From Actinoallomurus bryophytorum (lineage in GTDB: Bacteria > Actinomycetota > Actinomycetes > Streptosporangiales > Streptosporangiaceae), in the NCBI RefSeq assembly GCF_006716425.1, contig NZ_VFOZ01000002.1, positions 124,001-188,000 on the forward strand: 64,000 nucleotides of DNA. Reading direction: 5' to 3'. The position numbers were made by a program, and so were the translations under genes. The notes beneath the pieces were generated by a model, which made no database searches, was not told where the DNA came from, and saw only the letters and a list, made by a program, of their open reading frames with translations. Shown in pieces: positions 52,724 to 59,974 of the stretch (positions are counted from its first letter, which is position 1; every line of letters starts with the position of its first letter).

Positions 52724-53992
52724 TCAGGAAGGACTCGTCCTGGTCATGCGGGTATGCGGTCCGGTCCGTCTAAACCATTGGCGGACGCGTTCACCGTGCC
52801 TGCGCCACCAGGCGGAAATCCAGACCACCTGGAATCCCGCCACAATGAGAATGACCACGGCCGCTTCCGCTGCCGCGCCCATGGATTCGGTGACCAGAAA
52901 AGTGTGAATGGAATCAGCGATCAACCTGATATAGGTCGGGATGGTTATGGCACTGACGACAAGCAGGCAAACGCTCGTGCCGAGGACGAGCAATACGGCA
53001 TAGCAGCGAACGGCCACTTGCTCATGCCTGGGGAGCCGCAGTATGGCGGGGCTTCCCGATTCGCCGCGTCGCCGTGTGAGGCGGGCGGCGACGTCACGAA
53101 CGTACGCGGATCCGTCCGCGTAGAGGTTCCGGCATCTCGCCAGATCCTGGAGGAGGAAGTACACGTCCGTTCGCATGAAGACGAGAAACTGCAGGGGAAG
53201 CATCGATGAGATCATCAGTACGATGATCGGCAGAGCCGATGGGGCGTCGATGCCCATGACCTGCAATGTCTTGATGGCAAGGATGGCGAGTGAGGCTATT
53301 GTGAGGTCGATCGCCATCCCCGCGCCGTAGACGGTGAATCGATGTCTCCGTGGCGCCGTCCAGATGCCGCTGACATCGGTCTGAGCGACAAGAAACTGCA
53401 GCCGAGTCCCCAGTCTGATGTGCGCCGGAACATCGGCGGCCCGTGCCGTGGCCAGGTGGCCCATCTCATGGACGAGGATGAGGGCCCATGCGACAAGGGC
53501 CTGGCTGAGCAGAATCAGACTCTCGTGGTCGGTCCAGAACATCTCTCGGTAACTCGGGAACACGCCCGGATCCCAGGCGATCACTCCGAGAGAGGCGATC
53601 ACCACCGTGGCCATCAGCGCGGCCAGGATCGGGCTGAGGGTCCAGCGGACGTGACGCGGTCGCAGCCAGGGAAGGGAGGGTTTCTGAGGAGGGGGTTGCC
53701 CGACATCATGATCGTCCACTGCGGCCACAAAGCCGAGGTCGACCAGCTGATTCACAAAAGCGACCACGTCAACGGACTGTTCGCTGCGCGACTCGATGTC
53801 CTGCCGGATGTCGTCGAGCGGTCGCCCATGCTGGATGCCCTCGATGACCTGCATGCCGATCTGCGGGATGGCGATGAAGGTCCCGGTCTCGGCCCGACCG
53901 ATGATCCACTCTTGCCCGTCCTGGCGAGAGCGGAGGGAGTGCAGGCGAACTGCCGAGTCATTCCTGGCGAGAGGCAACTCCGGCTGAGTCAT
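52724..53992 (-). CDS. PqqD-like domain / M50-type membrane metalloprotease
   Basis: A 422-residue protein. The N-terminal about 95 residues look like a PqqD/RRE winged-helix domain (TGTFIAIPQIGMQVIEGIQH, then VVAFVNQLVDLGFVA). The remainder has about six membrane segments with the zinc motif HEMGH (175-179) and a likely third ligand in RTDVYFLLQDL (Asp276), as in site-2-type M50 proteases fused to peptide-binding domains. It would cleave a modified peptide in or at the membrane, or help export it. Start 53992 is 1 base from the E1-like gene stop, without its own ribosome site, so translation is coupled. Confidence 0.85.
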   Translation of the reverse strand: MTQPELPLARNDSAVRLHSLRSRQDGQEWIIGRAETGTFIAIPQIGMQVIEGIQHGRPLDDIRQDIESRSEQSVDVVAFVNQLVDLGFVAAVDDHDVGQPPPQKPSLPWLRPRHVRWTLSPILAALMATVVIASLGVIAWDPGVFPSYREMFWTDHESLILLSQALVAWALILVHEMGHLATARAADVPAHIRLGTRLQFLVAQTDVSGIWTAPRRHRFTVYGAGMAIDLTIASLAILAIKTLQVMGIDAPSALPIIVLMISSMLPLQFLVFMRTDVYFLLQDLARCRNLYADGSAYVRDVAARLTRRRGESGSPAILRLPRHEQVAVRCYAVLLVLGTSVCLLVVSAITIPTYIRLIADSIHTFLVTESMGAAAEAAVVILIVAGFQVVWISAWWRRHGERVRQWFRRTGPHTRMTRTSPS

Positions 53993-53993
53993 T

Positions 53994-55130
53994 CTAGGTC
54001 GTCCCGCAGGCGGGACAGCCGGGTTGGCGAGGGTGAGAGACGAGTACGGGGTCGGTCAACGCGACCAGATTCATGCCGTAGACACGTCCGGCCGGCAGGG
54101 CCGGCACCCCTGTGAGCAGGGAGATGGCCGCGTGTGTCATGAGGAGGCCCGCCATCCCGGCCGAGGCCGCCGTCACCGGATGCCCGGGTGTCTGCGTGCC
54201 GAAAGACGACTCGTCTTCCGGTCTGAAGATCGACATTTCCGGTCGGCGCGCCTCTGCGAGCTTCAGACATTCCCAGCAAGCACCGTCGCCCGGCTTGAAG
54301 ACGCCCACCGTCAGTAGTGCGCCGTGATATCCACCGCCGACCCACGGAACGTTCTTGGCCAGACAGGCACGGTTGGCCCAGGTGCGAATGATCTCCGGTC
54401 GGTCGGCGGCCAGGACGAGCACGTCGCAGTCTTCCGCCAGAGCCTCCAGGTCGGCCTGGCCGCGCACGGTGCTTCGCTCGCCTGTGATCTTGATATCTGA
54501 GTTCAACCGGCCCAGTCGGGCGACCGCGACATCCACCTTCGGCTTGCCGAGGTCATCCTCGTTATAAAGAACCTGCCGGTTGAGGTTCGACAACTCCACG
54601 ATGTCGGAGTCGACGCAGTGCAGATGCCCCACTCCGGTCGCGGCCAGACCCTGAGCCGCCGCGCCCCCGGCACCACCGACACCGACCACCACCACGCGCG
54701 CGTCGCGGAGCCTCAACTGCACGTCCCAGGAGCCTTTCCGGGGCAGCGTGTCCACCCATCGGAAGTAGGCGTGACCGCGGCCGTAGCGCTCCCGTTCACG
54801 CGGGGAGAGCGTCTCGGGTTCCAGGCTGTTCGCGTCTTCGAGATGTCCCGCTTGGAACAAGGACTCGATCGTGTCCATGATCTGCGGCGCCGTGACCGGT
54901 GGCCGCTCGCCCGAGGACATCAATTCGACGATCTGCGGGATGGTGCGAGAGCCGTTCATGGCCTCAAGGAGTTCCCAGATCCGGCCTGAGGGGTCCTTGA
55001 TCTCTGCCGCTATACCGAAGAGCCCGCGTCCCAAGCGTATGTGGCCGTCAATCGTTCTGTACGGTTGATGTTCGGGCTTTACTCGAGGAAGGTGGGGCAA
55101 TGAGCGGACCCTGTCCTCGTCTGTCTGCAT
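53994..55130 (-). CDS. E1/ThiF-like adenylyltransferase with N-terminal RRE-like domain (MccB-type architecture)
   Basis: A 378-residue enzyme. Residues about 22-100 (TIDGHIRLGRGLFGIAAEI, then SRTIPQIVELM and IESLFQAGHLED) resemble the winged-helix RRE/PqqD fold that binds leader peptides. From about 118 follows the ThiF/MoeB/E1 fold: GVGGAGG (150-156), DSDIVELSNLNRQ with Arg185, GKPK (195-198), and a zinc site CWEC (285-288) with CPAC (372-375). The layout resembles MccB of microcin C, which adenylates a peptide C-terminus. ATG 55130 is used; an ATG at 55199 would add a poorly conserved 23-residue extension. No ribosome site is clear. Confidence 0.85.
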   Translation of the reverse strand: MQTDEDRVRSLPHLPRVKPEHQPYRTIDGHIRLGRGLFGIAAEIKDPSGRIWELLEAMNGSRTIPQIVELMSSGERPPVTAPQIMDTIESLFQAGHLEDANSLEPETLSPRERERYGRGHAYFRWVDTLPRKGSWDVQLRLRDARVVVVGVGGAGGAAAQGLAATGVGHLHCVDSDIVELSNLNRQVLYNEDDLGKPKVDVAVARLGRLNSDIKITGERSTVRGQADLEALAEDCDVLVLAADRPEIIRTWANRACLAKNVPWVGGGYHGALLTVGVFKPGDGACWECLKLAEARRPEMSIFRPEDESSFGTQTPGHPVTAASAGMAGLLMTHAAISLLTGVPALPAGRVYGMNLVALTDPVLVSHPRQPGCPACGTT

Positions 55131-55215
55131 CAAAGGCGCACACCAGATCTGTCGAGCGGATGACTCAATGAAAAGCCCCAGTGATTGAACATCGAGCATC
55201 CGAAGATTTTCGAAG

Positions 55216-55249
55216 TCACGGGTCGCGACATTGCCGTCGCGACCCGTGA
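55216..55249 (-). terminator. 14-base-pair hairpin after precursor peptide B
   Basis: TCACGGGTCGCGAC pairs with its complement around the same ATTGCC loop as the copy A hairpin. Relative to copy A an A:T pair is replaced by G:C in the arm, on both sides, which supports a selected structure. It lies between precursor B and the E1-like gene and may attenuate read-through. Confidence 0.78.
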
Positions 55250-55267
55250 TCTAAACCTGCTCGTGCG

Positions 55268-55333
55268 TCACATTTCGGTGGCGCAGAAACTCGTCGTCTC
55301 GATCTGGTCCAGCTTACGGATTTCGATGTCCAT
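55268..55333 (-). CDS. Putative RiPP precursor peptide B (21 residues)
   Basis: A 21-codon ORF. The peptide opens with MDIEIRKLDQIETTSFC and closes with ATEM; it aligns with precursor A after one gap and shares the IEIRKLD...ETT.FC leader-like part. The ATG at 55333 is chosen because it aligns with precursor A and follows GAGAGG by 9 bases; an upstream ATG at 55342 would add MVR. A conserved Cys18/17 and Thr-Thr-Ser/Gly offer modification sites. First gene in the cassette upstream of the E1-like gene. Confidence 0.75.
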   Translation of the reverse strand: MDIEIRKLDQIETTSFCATEM

Positions 55334-55419
55334 CCTGACCATCCTCTCTAGGCCGGCGATCCATGGCGTTTCGGCATCGTCGCAGTTGGCCGTTACGCCG
55401 GCCAGCCATCGATCTGACT

Positions 55420-55466
55420 GATCATGGGTGATCGTAGACGGGCCCCCAGAGCCTTGGCAATACCTT
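55420..55466 (-). promoter_or_regulatory. Promoter and palindrome of precursor B
   Basis: On the minus strand, TTGCCA and TACGAT are 18 bases apart, and GATCA-CCCA-TGATC (55420-55433) overlaps the -10 end. CTTGGCAATACCTT (55453-55466) is identical in copy A. Confidence 0.65.
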
Positions 55467-55657
55467 CGTCACGGAGTGCTGGGACCTTATGCCGCCGACA
55501 TTATATTTTCTGTAAGCGGCCTCCCCCGTAGGCGAATCATTGCTGGCAGTTCGCTGGAAGCCTCCGATCGGAAATTAATCCACCCCGCCGGCCGGGCGCG
55601 GGAATTCGGGGCGCCCGCGCCGCGACGACCAGGACGGCCGGACAGAACGGACGCTCG

Positions 55658-56239
55658 TCACTGGCCCATACGTCCGTCGATCCGCTCGCGCAACAGGTCG
55701 GCGTGGCCCATGTGACGGGCGTACTCCTCGATCAGTCCGACCAGCACCACGCGCAGCGACATCGGCCCTCCCCCGCTGCCATGCAGATTCAATGGATCGT
55801 CGCCGGTGATGTCGAGACTGCGCGCCTCGGCGACGAACCGTGTCGCGAAGTCCACCTCCGTACGCCACGCGTCCCAAGCCTCCGCGACCACCTGGGGATC
55901 GGCGACCGCGCCATCGAAGTCACCGTCGCGATCGGTGTCGGAGCAGAACAGCCGGGGCACGTCCTGTCCCGACATCAGCACCCGGAACGTCGCCCGCTCC
56001 ACCTCGGCCAGGTGCCGCACCAGCCCAAGGAGCGACATCGTCGACGGCTCGACGGAGCGCCGCGCCATGGCCTCCGCGTCGAGACCCGCGCATTTCATCT
56101 CCAGCGTGAGGCGCTGACAGCGCAGGGATTCGACCAGCGTGGTGCGCTCGTCCCCCAGCGTCGGTCCGTTCTCACGCGCATCGTCGTCAGACGGCGTGCC
56201 GTCCGCGGTGAACATGTCGGCTCGCCGGGTCGTGGCCAT
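55658..56239 (-). CDS. DinB/DUF664-family protein
   Basis: A 193-residue DinB-like four-helix protein of the DUF664 group, with the opening RTTLVESLRCQRLTLEMKCA, LVRHLAEVERATFRV and the C-terminal EEYARHMGHADLLRERIDG carrying the conserved His residues (metal-binding triad). Such proteins may use a low-molecular-weight thiol (bacillithiol or mycothiol). The ATG at 56239 (MATTRRAD) is preferred over 56251; no clear ribosome site. Confidence 0.82.
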   Translation of the reverse strand: MATTRRADMFTADGTPSDDDARENGPTLGDERTTLVESLRCQRLTLEMKCAGLDAEAMARRSVEPSTMSLLGLVRHLAEVERATFRVLMSGQDVPRLFCSDTDRDGDFDGAVADPQVVAEAWDAWRTEVDFATRFVAEARSLDITGDDPLNLHGSGGGPMSLRVVLVGLIEEYARHMGHADLLRERIDGRMGQ

Positions 56240-56429
56240 GGCCGCAATCATCGGCGATGCGCGTCGCGGCCGACAAACGATTAAACCGCACTCGGGATCT
56301 CAACAACGTTCGAAGGTGTGAGCAGGTGAAAGGCGAAGTATCGCGGGCGGCCACGGCGTTGTGGTTTGACGACCTGCCCATCGGGCATTGCTGCGGCACC
56401 CTGGACGAAACTATGAAGGGAGCACAGCG

Positions 56430-56615
56430 ATGGGTCTGATGTTCCGTAAGCGTAAGAGGTTCGGCCCCCTGGTTTTCAACTTCACCGAGAATGGCATGTC
56501 GTCGTGGACCATCAAGGTCGGACGATGGTCGTGGAACTCCCGGTCCCGTGCGCACCGGTACGACCTGCCCGGGCCGATGTCGTGGAAGCAGGACAAGGAC
56601 AAGTCCAAGTCCTGA
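56430..56615 (+). CDS. DUF4236 domain protein
   Basis: A 61-residue basic protein matching DUF4236: LMFRKRKRFGPLVFNFTENG, then SSWTIKVGRWSWNSRSR. Function is unknown in the family; small DUF4236 proteins are often linked to mobile regions. GAAGGGAG lies about 8 bases before the ATG at 56430. Isolated gene, upstream of the XRE regulator. Confidence 0.8.
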   Translation: MGLMFRKRKRFGPLVFNFTENGMSSWTIKVGRWSWNSRSRAHRYDLPGPMSWKQDKDKSKS

Positions 56616-56749
56616 CACGCGTGGACCTCGGGGCGGTGTCGTCGGCCCGGACGGACGCCGCCCCGCGAAGCGCGTCGAGCGCGAAGCCTTTTCACAGATG
56701 GCTCGGAGCCGGTCGCTGATCGGCGATGCCCCAGATCACGTCGTCAGCA

Positions 56750-57562
56750 TCACCGGCGGCTCGCGGCCGTCGTCCTGCCGTTTCGGTACCGCTCGGCTCG
56801 GACCCGCAGCAGTTCGGCAGTGGTCTGGTCGGCGGGCAGGAACGCCTCCAGGTGGAGTTCGGCGAGCGTGATGTCGGTCGCGGTGGCGAACGAGGTCAGC
56901 GTGGTGATCAGGCGCAGTTCTCCGTCCGCCGACGCCAGCCGCATCGGCACGGAAAAGCCGAGGTGTTCGGGGCCGACCGGGGCCTGGGGAACATATTCGG
57001 CCAGCTCGGCGACGAAATCGTCCAGGCGCGGGTCCGGGCTCCGCCGTGCCCTGGCGCGAAGGTTATCGATAACGTGTCTGCCCCACTCGTCCAGATTTCC
57101 TACTCTGGCCGCCATTCCCTGCGGGTGGAGCATGAGCCGCAGCATGTTGACCGGCGGTTCGAGCAGCTCGAGTGACGCGTCCTCGGTGAACACCTCGACG
57201 GCGTCGTTGGCCGCCACCACCCGTCCGTACGGTGCGATGACGAGGGCCGGGTACGGCAGGTGGCCGTGCAGGATCTGCTCGAGGGCGACGCGGACCGGGC
57301 GCAGTGCCGTCTCATCCAGGCCCGACTCGGTGAACACCGGCGCGTAGCCGACCGTCATGAGCAGGTCGTTGCGCTCCCGCAGCGACAGGCCGAGCGACTC
57401 GGCCAGCCGGATCACGATCGCGCGCCCCGGCCGGGAGCGGCCGCTTTCGATGAAGCTCAGATGACGTTGGGTCGTGCCCGCCAGCGCGGCCAGTTCGAGC
57501 TGGCTGAGCCGCCGAACCGCGCGCCAGCGTCTCAGCTCCGCACCAACGGTTGTGCTGCTCAC
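56750..57562 (-). CDS. XRE-family regulator with MmyB-like domain
   Basis: A 270-residue regulator: an N-terminal helix-turn-helix (LSQLELAALAGTTQRHLSFI, then SGRSRPGRAIVIRLAESLGL) and a C-terminal MmyB-like ligand-binding domain (PALVIAPYGRVVAANDAVEV). It is divergent from the MDR-type dehydrogenase gene 180 bases away and probably regulates it. Confidence 0.86.
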   Translation of the reverse strand: MSSTTVGAELRRWRAVRRLSQLELAALAGTTQRHLSFIESGRSRPGRAIVIRLAESLGLSLRERNDLLMTVGYAPVFTESGLDETALRPVRVALEQILHGHLPYPALVIAPYGRVVAANDAVEVFTEDASLELLEPPVNMLRLMLHPQGMAARVGNLDEWGRHVIDNLRARARRSPDPRLDDFVAELAEYVPQAPVGPEHLGFSVPMRLASADGELRLITTLTSFATATDITLAELHLEAFLPADQTTAELLRVRAERYRNGRTTAASRR

Positions 57563-57742
57563 CGCTCAGTTCTACCCGCCCTCCCGTGACACTGGCGATT
57601 CCCTCGGGGGAATTGCCGAATGCCCTGGCGACTCAGCACGATCGTGCCCCGAAGAACGGCCGGGCCGAAGTGGCCCGGCCGGCTCCCCGTGCTGCCGTCG
57701 CGGGGCGACCTTCGTTCAGACCACGAGTAGGAAGGCCGTTCA

Positions 57743-58756
57743 ATGAAGAGCTATCGCCTTGAGCCGGGTCGTGGCCTCGCCGGGCTGACGGTCCACGATC
57801 AGGACGAGCCCGAACCGGGGCGCGGGCAGGTCGTGGTCAAGATCCGCGCGAACTCGATCGGCTCACGTGACCTCCTGGTACTGGCCGACAACTATGTGCT
57901 GCCCATCAGGCCCAAGGTGGTGCCCGGCTGTGAAGGGGCGGGCGAGGTCGTGGCCGTCGGCGAGGACGTCAGCCGGGTCAAGACGGGTGACCGCGTGGCG
58001 GCCACCGTCTTCCCGCGCTGGCTGGACGGCCCGTTCAGGCGCGAGAACGCCGCACAACTCGGCACCATGATCGACGGAGTTCTGACCGAGTACGCGGTGC
58101 TGGACGAGGGCGGCGTCGTGCCTGTCCCTGAGCACCTGTCGTTCGAGGAGGCCGCAGCGCTGCCGTTGGCGGCGGTGACCGCCTGGAACGCGCTGACCAC
58201 CGGCAGCGCGCTACATCCCGGTGCGACCGTGCTGACACTCGGATCGGGAGCCGTGTCACTGTTCGTCCTACGGTTCGCCAAGCTGGCCGGCGCCCGGGTG
58301 CTGGTCACCACGTCCAACGCCGCCAAGGCCGAGCGACTGAGGGCGCTCGGGGCCGATGAGGTGATCAACTACCGGGAGAATCCCGGCTGGGCCGAAGAGG
58401 TACGTGCCCTGACCGATGGCCTCGGTGTCGATCGCGTCGTCGATGCGACGGGACCGCTGGAGCAGTCGCTGAAGTCCGTCGCACCAGGCGGCGAGGTGGC
58501 CTTCGCCGGCTACTGGCTGTCCGGCACCGAGGGGACCACCCCCATCGACCCCGCGACCCTGTTCATGGCGGGTGCGACGCTGCGCCGTGTCGCCACCGGC
58601 AGCCGCGCCCACTTCCTCGAGCTGAACCGCGCTGTCGAGACGCACCGGCTGCGTCCCGTGATCGACCAGGTGTTCCCGTTCGAGCAGGTACCCGACGCCT
58701 TCAAGTACTGCGAATCAGGCGGCGGCTTCGGCAAAGTGATCATCAGCCACACCTGA
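57743..58756 (+). CDS. Zinc-independent MDR-type dehydrogenase (quinone oxidoreductase-like)
   Basis: A 337-residue medium-chain dehydrogenase with the N-terminal VVVKIRANSIGSRDLLVLAD segment, PGCEGAGEVVAVGEDV and the Rossmann TLGSGAVSLFVLRFAKLAGA motif. The catalytic Cys of zinc alcohol dehydrogenases is absent; it resembles NADPH:quinone reductase or NAD(P)-dependent alcohol dehydrogenases of XRE-controlled pairs. AGGAAGG-type site upstream. Regulated by the divergent XRE protein is inferred. Confidence 0.84.
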   Translation: MKSYRLEPGRGLAGLTVHDQDEPEPGRGQVVVKIRANSIGSRDLLVLADNYVLPIRPKVVPGCEGAGEVVAVGEDVSRVKTGDRVAATVFPRWLDGPFRRENAAQLGTMIDGVLTEYAVLDEGGVVPVPEHLSFEEAAALPLAAVTAWNALTTGSALHPGATVLTLGSGAVSLFVLRFAKLAGARVLVTTSNAAKAERLRALGADEVINYRENPGWAEEVRALTDGLGVDRVVDATGPLEQSLKSVAPGGEVAFAGYWLSGTEGTTPIDPATLFMAGATLRRVATGSRAHFLELNRAVETHRLRPVIDQVFPFEQVPDAFKYCESGGGFGKVIISHT

Positions 58757-58865
58757 CGATCAGGGATCCGCGCAAGCCGGGCCGGTACGGTGCCGGCGGC
58801 GCCAGGGCGATGGTGGGCGCAGCGAACGCCCACTACAACCGCGCGTTCGCGCCGGAACTATACTG

Positions 58866-58938
58866 AATATCAAGAAGATCACTGTGCCGGTCCTGGTGAT
58901 GCACGGCGATGACGACCGACCAGATCGTCCCTTATGCC
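58866..58938 (+). pseudogene. Short alpha/beta-hydrolase (haloperoxidase) relic
   Basis: The frame NIKKITVPVLVMHGDDD is the acid-turn region of chloroperoxidase-like alpha/beta hydrolases. The sequence then shifts frame to DQIVPYA because of a 4-base tandem duplication (GACC, 58914-58921). Removing it restores the family pattern HGDDDQIVPYA. No other part of the gene is seen. Confidence 0.55.
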
Positions 58939-59054
58939 CTCCGGTCCTGACCGTACGACCGGCGATACCGCGCACTCCAGCCGATCCGGCATGCCTCGGC
59001 GAGCCCAAGTGCTGACACCGCGCATGGTGAGGCACGGCGGATAAGGAGCGCACA

Positions 59055-59903
59055 GTGACGAAAGTACTGATCACCGGATCGGGTACGGGTTTCGGGCATG
59101 AAGCGGCGATGCGTCTCGCGGAGAAGGGCTTTGACGTCATCGCGTCGGTCGAGATCTGGGCTCAGGTGCAGACGCTCAAGCGTCAGGCGGCCGAGCGGGG
59201 CGTGAACCTTCAGGTCGAGAAGCTCGACGTCACCGACGAAGGCGACCGCAGGAAAGCCCTGGCGTGGGGTGTCGAGATCCTGGTGAACAACGCCGGGGTG
59301 GGCGAGGGTGGCTCGACGGTGGACGTCCCGGCGGAGAACATGCGCCGGCAGTTCGAGGTCAACGTCATCGGCCCGCTCCTGCTGACGCAGGGCATCGCCA
59401 AGCAGATGGTCAAGCGAGGCAGCGGACGCGTCGTGTGGGTCTCCTCTCGCGAGGGTCTCAACGTCAATCCCTTCACCGGCCTCTACTCCGCCTCCAAACA
59501 CGCCATCGAGGCCATCGCCGAGACCATGGCCTACGAGTTGCAGGAGTCCGGTATCGAGGTCGCCACCGTCAATCCGGGGCCGTTCCTGACCGGTTTCAAC
59601 GACCGGATGTTCCAGACGTGGCAGAGCTGGGAGGACGACGCGTCCGAGCGGATGTTCGACTACGCGAAGCTCGCGTTCCCCCGGCCGCAGTTCGATCCCG
59701 AGCCGGTGTACGCCACGCTGACGGCGGTCGCCGCGGGCGAGGTCGACACCTTCCGCAACCTCGAACCCAAGTCGATGATCGAGGAGACCAAGAACCTCCA
59801 GCAGGTTCCCTGGGAACGAAAGGTCTCGGACGGCCTCAGGACCCGGCCCAGGCAGATTCAGGCCTCGTACGACATGGAACCTGAGACCCCGGTCTCCGAG
59901 TAA
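59055..59903 (+). CDS. SDR-family oxidoreductase
   Basis: A 282-residue short-chain dehydrogenase with ITGSGTGFGHEAAM, NNAGVGEGG, catalytic Ser in VSSREG and YSASK. The end is long and charged. ATG at 59055 follows GGAG (59044). The relic at 58866 and the MDR gene precede it on the same strand, with malic enzyme downstream. Confidence 0.86.
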   Translation: MTKVLITGSGTGFGHEAAMRLAEKGFDVIASVEIWAQVQTLKRQAAERGVNLQVEKLDVTDEGDRRKALAWGVEILVNNAGVGEGGSTVDVPAENMRRQFEVNVIGPLLLTQGIAKQMVKRGSGRVVWVSSREGLNVNPFTGLYSASKHAIEAIAETMAYELQESGIEVATVNPGPFLTGFNDRMFQTWQSWEDDASERMFDYAKLAFPRPQFDPEPVYATLTAVAAGEVDTFRNLEPKSMIEETKNLQQVPWERKVSDGLRTRPRQIQASYDMEPETPVSE

Positions 59904-59974
59904 GGCGAGCCCCGGCCGGCCCGGTACGCGGGATCGCGCCACACAACGAAAGAATCTCAGCGCCAGGGGGGACG

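Larger units (their letters stand above)
55216..55466 (-). repeat. Duplicated peptide cassette, copy B
   Basis: Homologous to copy A (52473-52722) across promoter, GATCA-N4-TGATC palindrome, leader, peptide gene and hairpin. It lies immediately upstream of the E1-like gene, so the two cassettes bracket the enzyme genes. Confidence 0.8.

Noticed and set aside
52529-55333. Assignment of the peptide system to microcin C
   Set aside because: The E1-like enzyme has the MccB layout, but the precursors end in Ala and Met rather than Asn, and no MccC-like exporter or MccD/E-like decorating enzyme is nearby. Only the architecture is compared.
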